The position numbers and the translations under genes are program-made. Of a stretch of DNA of 64,000 bases, positions 24,504 to 32,535 are shown one piece after another (position 1 is the stretch's first letter; every line of letters begins with the position of its first letter). The stretch covers positions 1 through 64,000 of the forward strand of contig JADJTK010000016.1 in the NCBI GenBank assembly GCA_016711225.1, in the 5' to 3' direction. Source of the DNA: Opitutaceae bacterium (GTDB taxonomy: Bacteria > Verrucomicrobiota > Verrucomicrobiia > Opitutales > Opitutaceae). Under the pieces are notes generated by a model. The model was not told the origin of the DNA, did not search any database, and saw nothing but the letters and a program-made list of their open reading frames with translations.

Positions 24504-26126
24504 CTACAGCCCGCCCGTCGGCGAGGGCAGGGCCGTATCAGCGGAGCAGGGGATGTCCGGTTCGGCTACAAGGTCGAACAGGGCGAAACCGAGCGGGCGG
24601 GTATCTTTCTTGCCGGGAGGCGCCGGTTCGGCGTCGGAGACGAAGCGGAGTGTCGATGTCGGTGCGGAGCTGGCGGGGAGGCGCAGGCAGAAGGCCGAGT
24701 ACCGGCCCGGTTCGAGCTGGGTCCTCCAGAGCTCGCTGCCGTCGGACGCCAGCAGCCGGAGTGTCTGGCGCAGGGAGTAGCTGATGATCCGGCCGGCGAC
24801 GAGGAGTGGGGCAGCGGCGCTGCCGTTGCGCTCGATGGTCAGATCGGAGGTCCGGAGGGCGCTCCAGCGCCACCGGCGCAAGCCGTCCGATTCCTCTCTA
24901 TACCAAGCCCCGGGGGCGAAAGTGACGCCCGGTGGGGGGATGATTGGATCCTTGGCGAGGCCGGCTTGTGCGGAGGCAAAGAACGCCTCGAGGTGTTCGC
25001 CAGTGAAGGCGGCCTCGTTGATTTCGAGCACGACCGCATCGGCATGGCAGAAATCGCCCTCCCAGTCGACACGGCGGCGGTCGACATTGGTCGAGGTGAC
25101 CGTGGGGTAGGTTTCACGTTGTCCGAAATAGTAGAAGAAACGGATTTGCTCCCAGGCTTCGGCCTGTTCCCACACGCTGAGCAATTGGTACACGAAGCTG
25201 CCACCGACGATCGTGAGCTGACCTTTGCGCCGAGGCGATCCTTCGGCCCGCCCGATGGAGGCGTGCAGATAGCGGTCGCGGAGGGGGACGGCGAGGTTGA
25301 GCAGTCTGGAGAGATCGTCGTCGAAGCCGTTCGGTTCGTTGGTGACTTGCGGAGGCGAGAGGGAGAGGCGCGCGAGCGATTGGTGGCTGGCGAGTTCGCA
25401 GGCGCGCAATATAGCCTCGGCTGTGTCCCCCGCCGCTACCGGGGTCCAGTGGGTGCCGGTTGCGGGGAAGGCGGGCAGCGGCAGGCGGGATTCCGCCAGG
25501 TGAGTGAGGGCCACACCGTCCACCATGGGGATGCCGTCGCGGCTGAGGCGCTCGTGCAGACGTTCGTGTTCCAGAGGACGGCCAAGCGTGGCCGGGGGTT
25601 GGTACCGGGTGGGGATCGAGTCGGGGTAGAACGCCGCCTTGCTCGGCGTGATCACCACGACAAAGGGCACTCCGCGTGCGGCGAGTTGGCGGTGCAGAAG
25701 GCGAAGGCGCAGGGCCAAGAGATCGAGTTCGTGGCGGTTCGGGCGGAGATCCAGGCCGGCGTAGTGTGCGAGATAGTTCATCTCGAAAAGGCGGCCGTCG
25801 GTCCCGGTGACGACGGACTCCGCGGCCATATAGGATTTGCGGCACAGCGACCAGAGCACCTGATTGTAGAGGCGGATGCACAGTTCGCGTCCACAGAACC
25901 GTTCGCCCACCCATTTGGTGACCGAAAGCTGAAAGGAGCCGTCGAACCAAGTACGCGCGGTGAACGGCGTGTTCTGGCTCGGCAGAGTGACACCCACGAG
26001 TGTGCGGTTGAGCAGCCAGTCCGCCCAAGCTCCTTTGGGCTGAGTTGCCTCAAGAAGGAAGAGGGCGGGCAGCGGGGCGGCCAGAAGCAAGGCAATCAGA
26101 CCGATGAGGAAAGTTTGGCGGCGCAC
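24504..26126 (-). CDS. AlgJ/AlgX-like O-acetyltransferase partner
   Basis: About 540 residues with one N-terminal membrane anchor (TFLIGLIALLLAAPLPALFLL) and an extracytoplasmic SGNH-hydrolase-like domain of the AlgJ/AlgX/DHHW type. Visible motifs are VVITPSKAAFYPDS, GTHWTPVAA (the H-W of the family) and TIVGGSFVYQLL (serine of the GGS block). Such proteins work with an MBOAT protein to O-acetylate exported polysaccharide. The GTG at 26126 is chosen because it lies two bases after the MBOAT stop; the frame upstream overlaps that gene. Confidence 0.75.
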   Translation of the reverse strand: MRRQTFLIGLIALLLAAPLPALFLLEATQPKGAWADWLLNRTLVGVTLPSQNTPFTARTWFDGSFQLSVTKWVGERFCGRELCIRLYNQVLWSLCRKSYMAAESVVTGTDGRLFEMNYLAHYAGLDLRPNRHELDLLALRLRLLHRQLAARGVPFVVVITPSKAAFYPDSIPTRYQPPATLGRPLEHERLHERLSRDGIPMVDGVALTHLAESRLPLPAFPATGTHWTPVAAGDTAEAILRACELASHQSLARLSLSPPQVTNEPNGFDDDLSRLLNLAVPLRDRYLHASIGRAEGSPRRKGQLTIVGGSFVYQLLSVWEQAEAWEQIRFFYYFGQRETYPTVTSTNVDRRRVDWEGDFCHADAVVLEINEAAFTGEHLEAFFASAQAGLAKDPIIPPPGVTFAPGAWYREESDGLRRWRWSALRTSDLTIERNGSAAAPLLVAGRIISYSLRQTLRLLASDGSELWRTQLEPGRYSAFCLRLPASSAPTSTLRFVSDAEPAPPGKKDTRPLGFALFDLVAEPDIPCSADTALPSPTGGL

Positions 26127-26128
26127 GT

Positions 26129-27547
26129 TCAAAAGCGGAAATAGAGAAACGCGTGGAAGGAATCGGTCGCGATTTTGCCAAGCACACAGCACAGGAGGAC
26201 GAGACAGGCGGCCAGTTCGAACTCAGGCCGCCAGCTCCACCGCCGATACCGCTCGACGAATTCGGGCCACGGCGACAGCAGGGGCGCGAAGATGAGCACG
26301 AGTCCGATGGTGAGAGCCGCAGTTACGTCGGGGCTGCACCAGACCACGGCAGGTTGCGCCGGGCGCCAGGGGGTGACAAGGGCGACGAGCAACCGGCCGG
26401 CCGAAGCGAAGTCCGCTGCCCGGAACACCACCCAGCTTAGGGAAACCAGCAGGAAGGTCAGGGCGATGCGGGCCAGCCGGGGAAGACGTTGCTGCCAGCG
26501 GAGCCAGAACGCCCGGTCGGCGGTGAGCATGATTCCGTGGAATACGCCCCATGCGAGGAAGGTCCAGGCGGCGCCATGCCAGAGGCCTGACAGCACAAAG
26601 CAGAGGCAGAGGTTGCCGTAGGTCCGGGCGGTGGAACCGCGGTTGCCGCCGAGGGGCAGGTAGAGATACTCCCGGATCCACGTCGAGAGGCTGATGTGCC
26701 ACCGTCGCCAGAAATCCGTGAAGTTTTCGGCCAGATACGGCATGCGGAAGTTCTCGCGCAAGCGGAACCCAAGCATGCGACAGAGCCCGATCGCCATGTC
26801 GGAATACCCCGAGAAATCGAAATAGATCTGCAGGCTGAAGGCCAGCATGCCGAGCCAGGCAGCGCTGGCATCGAGCCGGCCGGCGGGCAGGGCGAACACG
26901 GCATCCGCGAGCTTCGCCACATGGTCGGCGAGGAGGACCTTCTTGCCGAGCCCGTAGAGGAAACGTACCAAGCCCTCGCGCACATCGGAGAAGACGACGG
27001 CCCGTTGGGTGAGTTGGCTCTCGATGTCGCAGTAGCGGATGATCGGACCGGCCAGGAGCTTGGGAAAGAGAAAGACGTAGAGCAGGTAGGAGCGTAGGTT
27101 GGGCGCCGGGCGGCCGTTGCCGCGGTAGAGGTCTACGAGGTAGGTAATCTTCTCGAAGACGATGAAGGAGACCGCGATTGGCAGGGCAATTCGCAGCACG
27201 GGAAACCGCGAGGAGTCGGCGCCCAGCCACCCGGCCAAGCTGCTCACGGCGCCGAGGGTGAATCCTGCGTATTTGAACCAGCCCAGCAGCCCGAGGTTGG
27301 CGATCGCACCGATTGCGACGCATCCGCGGCGAACTCGTTCCGACGTCGATCGCACGATGGCGTGGCCAAGGAAGTAGTCGAGAAGGGCCGAACCAAGGGC
27401 CCAGAAGATGAAGACCGGCTCGGCCCAGGCGTAGAAGGCGAGGCTCGCGGCCAGAAGCAGAAGGTTCCTGCGGCTGGGCCAAGCGAGGTAGAGGGCGAAC
27501 AGACCGGGTAGGAATGCGAAGAGGAAGATGGCCGAGTTGAAGAGCAT
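26129..27547 (-). CDS. MBOAT family O-acyltransferase (AlgI-like)
   Basis: A 472-residue polytopic membrane enzyme with about ten membrane segments. Family hallmarks are present: MLFNSAIFLFAFLP at the start, NLGLLGWFKYAGF, FPKLLAGPI, NFTDFWRRWHISLSTWIREYLY, and LSGLWHGAAWTF, whose histidine is the catalytic residue. It should pass acyl groups across the membrane to the SGNH-like partner encoded immediately downstream. Length is typical. Confidence 0.9.
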   Translation of the reverse strand: MLFNSAIFLFAFLPGLFALYLAWPSRRNLLLLAASLAFYAWAEPVFIFWALGSALLDYFLGHAIVRSTSERVRRGCVAIGAIANLGLLGWFKYAGFTLGAVSSLAGWLGADSSRFPVLRIALPIAVSFIVFEKITYLVDLYRGNGRPAPNLRSYLLYVFLFPKLLAGPIIRYCDIESQLTQRAVVFSDVREGLVRFLYGLGKKVLLADHVAKLADAVFALPAGRLDASAAWLGMLAFSLQIYFDFSGYSDMAIGLCRMLGFRLRENFRMPYLAENFTDFWRRWHISLSTWIREYLYLPLGGNRGSTARTYGNLCLCFVLSGLWHGAAWTFLAWGVFHGIMLTADRAFWLRWQQRLPRLARIALTFLLVSLSWVVFRAADFASAGRLLVALVTPWRPAQPAVVWCSPDVTAALTIGLVLIFAPLLSPWPEFVERYRRWSWRPEFELAACLVLLCCVLGKIATDSFHAFLYFRF

Positions 27548-27817
27548 GCGCGGGCAGTAGCCACGTTATCGGGGCCGTCGGGCCGAAATCGAGCCGCAAC
27601 TCGCGGGTATCCGAGATCATGAATTGCGGGACGTATTCCGGCCCTTCTGGAGGCGGCGACGGCTGCCACAGGGGCCGGGGGTGTTCGCTGCAGCGATGCG
27701 GAACCGGCTTCCACGCGCGCTCCACGCCGAGTCGCCAATTCGCTGTGCCGTTTGGCGGGGGCCGGAATCGGGTCAGCCGGTGGTGTGGGCGGCCCCGGAA
27801 AACGCCGCGGCAGGATG

Positions 27818-27876
27818 CTGCGGGGGAGCGTTGCCTGAAGGAAACGCCTCCCGGCGTTTCACAACGCTCCCCGCAG
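27818..27876 (+). repeat. Nested inverted repeat
   Basis: Outer arms CTGCGGGGGAGCGTTG and CAACGCTCCCCGCAG pair with one bulged G. Inside them GAAACGCC and GGCGTTTC form a perfect 8-bp stem over a 4-base loop. It lies in a long gene-free region and resembles a mobile palindromic (REP-type) unit. Confidence 0.6.
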
Positions 27877-28348
27877 GGTGGGCAACAAGTCAGCTCTGTG
27901 TGGCGCCCTCGATCTCCCGTTTTGCCAACTATTTGGTAGCGAGGTCACGGCTGTCCGCACACGGGCATTTCGGATCGTCTCCATACATCTCTTCTTCACT
28001 GGTTGTGGGACTCCGCTGAAATGAAACCGAACGGCCCTGTCGGTGATCCTGGCCAGACTCTGGCTGATGGCTCCTCGCGGTGACTCTGGCCGGCGACTCG
28101 GCCGGGGTGGGCCGAACCGTGAGCGCGGCCGGCCTCGACCCGCCGGGGGTCGGCTTCTGCCGCGAGGGCGATAGGCCGCCGCGGCAGCCTCCGGGGGTTT
28201 CGCCGCAGGGGCTGGGTAGGGTGAAGGCGACACAAATTGGGGTGTTCTCCTCTCCCGGAGTGCAAAGGTGTGTGAATAACTTCCGCCTTTTCGTTTCTGG
28301 CTTCAGCCGGGGTAGGCTGCCGTCGAGAAAGAGGCGTCACCACCCCAC

Positions 28349-28480
28349 ATGTTGCACGCGCGTCATCTCAGTGCGGTTCACGCCGAAGCCTCCCGCTTCG
28401 ACTTGTGGCTGCGCGTGGCCGGGGTGCTGGCGAGCACGCTGGCCATGCTCGTGGCACGGGTGTGTCGCCGCGGATAGCGG
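28349..28480 (+). CDS. Possible 43-residue membrane peptide
   Basis: An ATG opens a short frame with a hydrophobic centre (LWLRVAGVLASTLAMLVARV) and a basic end, ending in TAG. No Shine-Dalgarno stands out. It sits in a ~950-base region otherwise without genes, between the MBOAT and cytidylate-kinase-like genes. Confidence 0.3.
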
Positions 28481-28503
28481 ATACGGCCGCGGGCCGGCTC
28501 GGC

Positions 28504-29241
28504 TCAGGGGCCGGAGGTGGACGAAACGGACGGCAATGGCTCGATCTCTCCGCGCGAGTGCAGCACGGAGACGACCAGATCGGCGGCGGTACCGATGGTG
28601 AAGTGCGCCATGTTGACGATCAGGTCGTAGCACGCAGGGTCGTGGATGTCGGAGTCGAAGAAGGAGCGCACGTAGTCGCGGCGGGCGTGGTCGGTCTTGC
28701 GGTTGTAGGCGTGGGCCTGGTCGAGGGAGAGGCCCTGCGCACGGGCTGTGTATTCGTCACGTTGTTCCGGCGGGGCGATCAGTCGGAGGTGCAGCCCGTG
28801 GGCGGTGCCGGCGGTGGCGAGGTTGGAGCCGCGGCCGACAATGATCACATTGCCCAGCCCGGCTAGGCGCCGCATGAGGCTGTTGGTCTGGTGAACCAGG
28901 GTCCAGATGCTGGGGTGGAGACCGACGATCTCCCCGACGGAGGCGTCGATCTCCGAGACTTTGTCCTCGGGCAGGAAGCGCTCGAGGGTGGAGGAGAGAT
29001 GCTGGTCCTCCAGCATCCGGGCGACGAGGTTGCGATCGAAGGTCGTCCAAGCGGGCTTGTCGACCGTCTGCATGCGGTTGAGGCGGCGGCCGATCTCCTC
29101 GGCGAGGGCGGAGCCGCCGGTGCCGGATTCGCGCGAGAGGGTGACGAATGGGCCGACGGCTAGGCGGCGGCCGGAGTCGGTGCGGTGGAACTGGACGTCG
29201 AGATAGGCGGTGGCCTTCTCGAGTGACGAGTGGGTCTCCAT
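28504..29241 (-). CDS. Cytidylate kinase-like family protein
   Basis: A 245-residue P-loop protein of the cytidylate-kinase-like family. A modified P-loop SRESGTGGSALAEEIGRRL is near residue 37. WTTFDRNLVARML, NVIIVGRGSNLAT and a YNRKTDHARRDYVRSFF lid-like segment follow, then a C-terminal HFTIGTAADLVVSVL helix. Family members are predicted nucleotide kinases of unsettled substrate. ATG 29241 is preceded by a short divergent promoter region shared with the next gene. Confidence 0.75.
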   Translation of the reverse strand: METHSSLEKATAYLDVQFHRTDSGRRLAVGPFVTLSRESGTGGSALAEEIGRRLNRMQTVDKPAWTTFDRNLVARMLEDQHLSSTLERFLPEDKVSEIDASVGEIVGLHPSIWTLVHQTNSLMRRLAGLGNVIIVGRGSNLATAGTAHGLHLRLIAPPEQRDEYTARAQGLSLDQAHAYNRKTDHARRDYVRSFFDSDIHDPACYDLIVNMAHFTIGTAADLVVSVLHSRGEIEPLPSVSSTSGP

Positions 29242-29422
29242 AAAGTGGCGGGGTTGAGGTTGGAGTGGGCGAACCACGTGGAGTCTATCTTGTAGGGGGA
29301 CGGCCGCAACGCGGCGGCTGCGATGGAGGCGGGCGGGGGCGGTGCTGCCGGTGCTCCCGGCACGGCGAGCGGGCGCGCTATTGGCTCGTAACGATGCGGC
29401 CGTTGCGTCGTCTTGGGGTGGC

Positions 29423-30412
29423 ATGCTTCGACTACGTACTTCGGTGATGATCGCTCTTGTGCTGGTTGCCGCGGGCGCGCTCGGCTGGGGATGGTGGCAA
29501 CATAACCTCCGGCTTCGTGCCCAGGCCGATGTGGTCCAGCTCCAGGGGCGGTTGGCCGAGCTGGCGCGCCAGCCCGTTGCCCCACCGACCGTCGCGCCGG
29601 TGGTCTCCGTTGCTACGGAAGCCGCGGGCCGTCGTCCGCCTACTTCAGGACCCGAGGAGCACGAGCGTCGCGGCCGGCCTGGCCGTTTTGCGCGGGTCAT
29701 GGCGGAGCTTTCCAGCGATCCGGAGATTGGCCCCCTGATGCTCAATCAGCGCAAACGCGTGGTGGCGACCCGTTACGCTGCGTTGCTGGCGCAACTGGGC
29801 CTCTCGCCCGCCCAGACCGAGGAGCTCAAAACCTTGCTGGCTGAGAAGCAGCTCTCACGCACCGAGGCGCGGTCGATGGCACGCAGTCAAGGGCTGGGGC
29901 GGGACGAGGCGCAAGAGATGGCGCGGCTGGCCGATGCCGAGTCGGATGCCGCACTCAAGGCGATGCTGGGAGCGAACAGCTTTGGCCAGTTGCAGGACTT
30001 CGACAGGACTTTCGCGCAACGCACCACCGTTCGTAGCCTCGCCGAACGGCTGAGCTATGTCGGCGCCCCAATACCGACGGCGCAGCAGGAACAGCTGATC
30101 CAGATCTTGGCAACAAATGCCGCCGCCGAGCGCGGCAGTGATCCGGGATCCGGTCCGTTCGACCCTGCCGGCCGCCCAGCCGGGGCGATGCCGTTCCCGG
30201 GCGGGGAGCTCGCGGAGGCGGATACTCCGGACCACGTGGCGGCCAAGGCGGCGACCGACGCCGCGGCGCTCCAACAGGCGAGCTCGCTGCTTACCCCGGC
30301 ACAGTTGGCGGTGTTGCAGCAGATGCAGCAGGAGGAGAACGAGCAGATGAGGCTGAACGTTTTGACGAGGCAGCGTCTGCGTCAGGCCCGCCACGAGGGC
30401 GGCGGAGGATGA
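29423..30412 (+). CDS. Membrane-anchored coiled-coil protein, unknown function
   Basis: A 329-residue protein with one N-terminal membrane helix (SVMIALVLVAAGALGWGWW), a short heptad-like segment (ADVVQLQGRLAELARQ), and a helical extracytoplasmic domain with glutamine-rich end. The layout (conserved LSPAQTEELKTLL and LTPAQLAVLQQMQ segments) resembles Spy/LTXXQ-type periplasmic helical proteins of Verrucomicrobiota, but I cannot assign a function. ATG 29423 puts the helix at residues ~9-27. Confidence 0.6.
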   Translation: MLRLRTSVMIALVLVAAGALGWGWWQHNLRLRAQADVVQLQGRLAELARQPVAPPTVAPVVSVATEAAGRRPPTSGPEEHERRGRPGRFARVMAELSSDPEIGPLMLNQRKRVVATRYAALLAQLGLSPAQTEELKTLLAEKQLSRTEARSMARSQGLGRDEAQEMARLADAESDAALKAMLGANSFGQLQDFDRTFAQRTTVRSLAERLSYVGAPIPTAQQEQLIQILATNAAAERGSDPGSGPFDPAGRPAGAMPFPGGELAEADTPDHVAAKAATDAAALQQASSLLTPAQLAVLQQMQQEENEQMRLNVLTRQRLRQARHEGGGG

Positions 30413-30526
30413 TCGAGTCTTCGCCTAACCTGAGCCTCATCCCGCAAGTTGAGTGTAAAATTGGCGACTGTGGGCAGCGGAAGATTGCGCCGATTGGGTC
30501 GGGCCCGCTTCTGTCGGATCCCCCAC

Positions 30527-32353
30527 ATGCACTCGCCTCGTCTGACCGCGCTCGCCACGGCCCTTCTTCTCTGCGCCACCGCATCGGCCGCCGACACCCG
30601 AAATCCTGATCGCCCGCCCGTTGGCGGCGCCTACCAGTGGGGCCGGGCCGACGAGGTCTGGATCCAGCCCTGGGGCTTCGCCGGCCACTGGTGGGTCGAC
30701 AAGCTGTTCTGGCACGACTCCGACTTCGGTGACTATAAACACTGGCAGTCGCAGATTGAGGCCGACAAAACCGAGGCCAGTGGCCGATATGCCGTGATCG
30801 GCGCCGTCGCCTGGCTCGACAGCTTCATCTCCGGCCTGCCCGCCGATGCGAACTGGACCGGGGGATACGCACGCGAGCGCCCGGCCTCGGCCGCGTACTC
30901 GGACTGGCACAAGCAGCGCGACGACCTGATGGGGCGCAACACCGACGGCGGCTTCTGCAACTACTTCATGGGTTGGATCTCTCCGGCCACGCCGCTCGAT
31001 CCGGCCGACTGGGGCGTCGACGGCGCCAACACCCCGCACGGCACCTACGGCGATTTTGTCGCCGAGCGCATGGCGACGATTTCGGCGCAGGACCACTACA
31101 GCGGCTACTATGCGGCCGACCTGATGGTCAACATGCCCAACCTCTACATCAGCGGCGCCGATTTTCATCCGCGCAACGTGGACGCCTTCGAGCAACGGCT
31201 CGGGCACCCGATCCCGGGGGCAACGGTGCCGGAAAAGGCCCGTTTCGTTCGGGCCCATCTGATGCCGGAGTGGGCCGACTATTGGTGCGACGCCTATGGC
31301 CACTACTTCGCCGAGATCGCCAATCGCACCGAGGCGCTTCGCGGCCGGCCGGCGCTGGTCGGCGGCCAGATCTACGGCGACATCACTCTCACGCGTTGGC
31401 TCGGTGGCGACATGCGCCGCTATCTCCAGCTTCTGCCGCCGGAGCGTTGGTACTTCGATCTCGAGATGCAGGGCGACTGGATCCGCGCCGTCGGCAACGC
31501 CGCCACCTATTCGGCGACGGTTGGTACCGCGTGTGCCTGGGAACCGTCCATGTGGCTCGGGTCGAAGATGGATGTGTTCGACGATGTGCTGCGGGCCAGC
31601 CTCGCGTTCAGCGGCCTGCCGCTCGAGACCGGCAACGCCGTGCAGCACACCCACTGGTTCCAGATTGTCTTCACCCACGTCGCTACCCGCGAGGGCGGGG
31701 TGCGGCGCGCAGTTACGGCGCTCCAATACGGCTATGGCATGAGCGGAATGAACGCCGTCGATCCCCGCATCCCGGCGGCGATGAACAACCATATCCCGCG
31801 CCGACCCTTCGGTCCGGGATTCTACTATTCGGATGCGATGGTGCGGAGCTTCGAGCGGGAAGGGGAGTGTTGGCGGGTCAACAACGAGGCCGCCGCGGCT
31901 TTCGAAAAGGTCGGCTGCGGCTTCTACGCCACCGATGCCGTGATCGACGTGCTCAACGACACGAACCGGCCCACCTGCTGGGTTGTGATCCGGCCGGAGC
32001 GGCTCCCTGCCGATGAACGTGCCAAACTTGAGGCGCACGCTCCGGTCGTCACCCCTGCCGAGGCCGCTGCGCTCTCGCCGTGCCGCACCTCCGCCAACGG
32101 CAACGCCTGGGGCTTCATCGACCAGCAGGATCGCCTCGTCGTGCTGGTCTCCAATCTCGCCCGCGGCGACAGCGCCGTCGAGGTTGATGTCTCGGGTTTG
32201 GTCGATGGCGCCTATACGCTCATCGATGGGTTCACCGGAGGGGTCGCCACGCATGTTACTGTAACCGGGGCTCGAACACGGTTTGTTCTCAACGTCGCCG
32301 ACTGCGACACCCGGTTGCTCGTTTTCCCGGCCTCCGCTGTCGCGGCCAACTGA
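30527..32353 (+). CDS. Module unit 1: exported ~608-aa protein of unrecognised family (copy 1)
   Basis: Signal peptide MHSPRLTALATALLLCATASAA. The mature protein shows a probable catalytic barrel (GWISPATPLDPADWGVD, HYSGYYAADLMVNMPN, LMPEWADYWCDAYGHYFAEI, ALVGGQIYGD, WYFDLEMQGD). A Rossmann-like stretch (KVGCGFYATDAVID, CWVVIRPERLP) and a C-terminal beta-sandwich (LVVLVSNLARGDSAVEVDVS, DTRLLVFPA) follow. Barrel, GATase-like domain and beta-sandwich in this order recall GH42-type glycosidases. The glutamates of MPEWADYW and FDLEMQ are kept in all three copies and are candidate catalytic residues. This is inference; no signature settles it. The gene is followed 16 bases later by an NHL protein gene. 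Confidence 0.75.
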   Translation: MHSPRLTALATALLLCATASAADTRNPDRPPVGGAYQWGRADEVWIQPWGFAGHWWVDKLFWHDSDFGDYKHWQSQIEADKTEASGRYAVIGAVAWLDSFISGLPADANWTGGYARERPASAAYSDWHKQRDDLMGRNTDGGFCNYFMGWISPATPLDPADWGVDGANTPHGTYGDFVAERMATISAQDHYSGYYAADLMVNMPNLYISGADFHPRNVDAFEQRLGHPIPGATVPEKARFVRAHLMPEWADYWCDAYGHYFAEIANRTEALRGRPALVGGQIYGDITLTRWLGGDMRRYLQLLPPERWYFDLEMQGDWIRAVGNAATYSATVGTACAWEPSMWLGSKMDVFDDVLRASLAFSGLPLETGNAVQHTHWFQIVFTHVATREGGVRRAVTALQYGYGMSGMNAVDPRIPAAMNNHIPRRPFGPGFYYSDAMVRSFEREGECWRVNNEAAAAFEKVGCGFYATDAVIDVLNDTNRPTCWVVIRPERLPADERAKLEAHAPVVTPAEAAALSPCRTSANGNAWGFIDQQDRLVVLVSNLARGDSAVEVDVSGLVDGAYTLIDGFTGGVATHVTVTGARTRFVLNVADCDTRLLVFPASAVAAN

Positions 32354-32440
32354 ACCGGAGAACTACGCCATGAAACTTTTCTCGTTTCTCCTCCCTTTTC
32401 TCCGGCAACGTCAACCCCGCGCGCCGCCTAGCCGAACCTA

Positions 32441-32522
32441 GGGGCGTCGCTTGCGACGCCTTTGGCTTCGGTTCGGCATCGGAGTCGGGTTTCGTCGGGC
32501 AAGGCGTCGCAAGCGACGCCCC
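32441..32522 (+). repeat. REPIN-like element: two 22-bp palindromic arms in inverted orientation
   Basis: GGGGCGTCGCTTGCGACGCCTT at the left and its exact reverse complement at the right are separated by 38 bases. Each arm is itself a near-perfect palindrome (GGCGTCGC/GCGACGCC). It lies 70 bases inside the expected coding start (ATG 32370) of the unit 1 NHL gene. The in-frame TAG at 32438-32440 abuts its left arm. Confidence 0.8.
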
Positions 32523-32535
32523 CTCACGGAGCATC

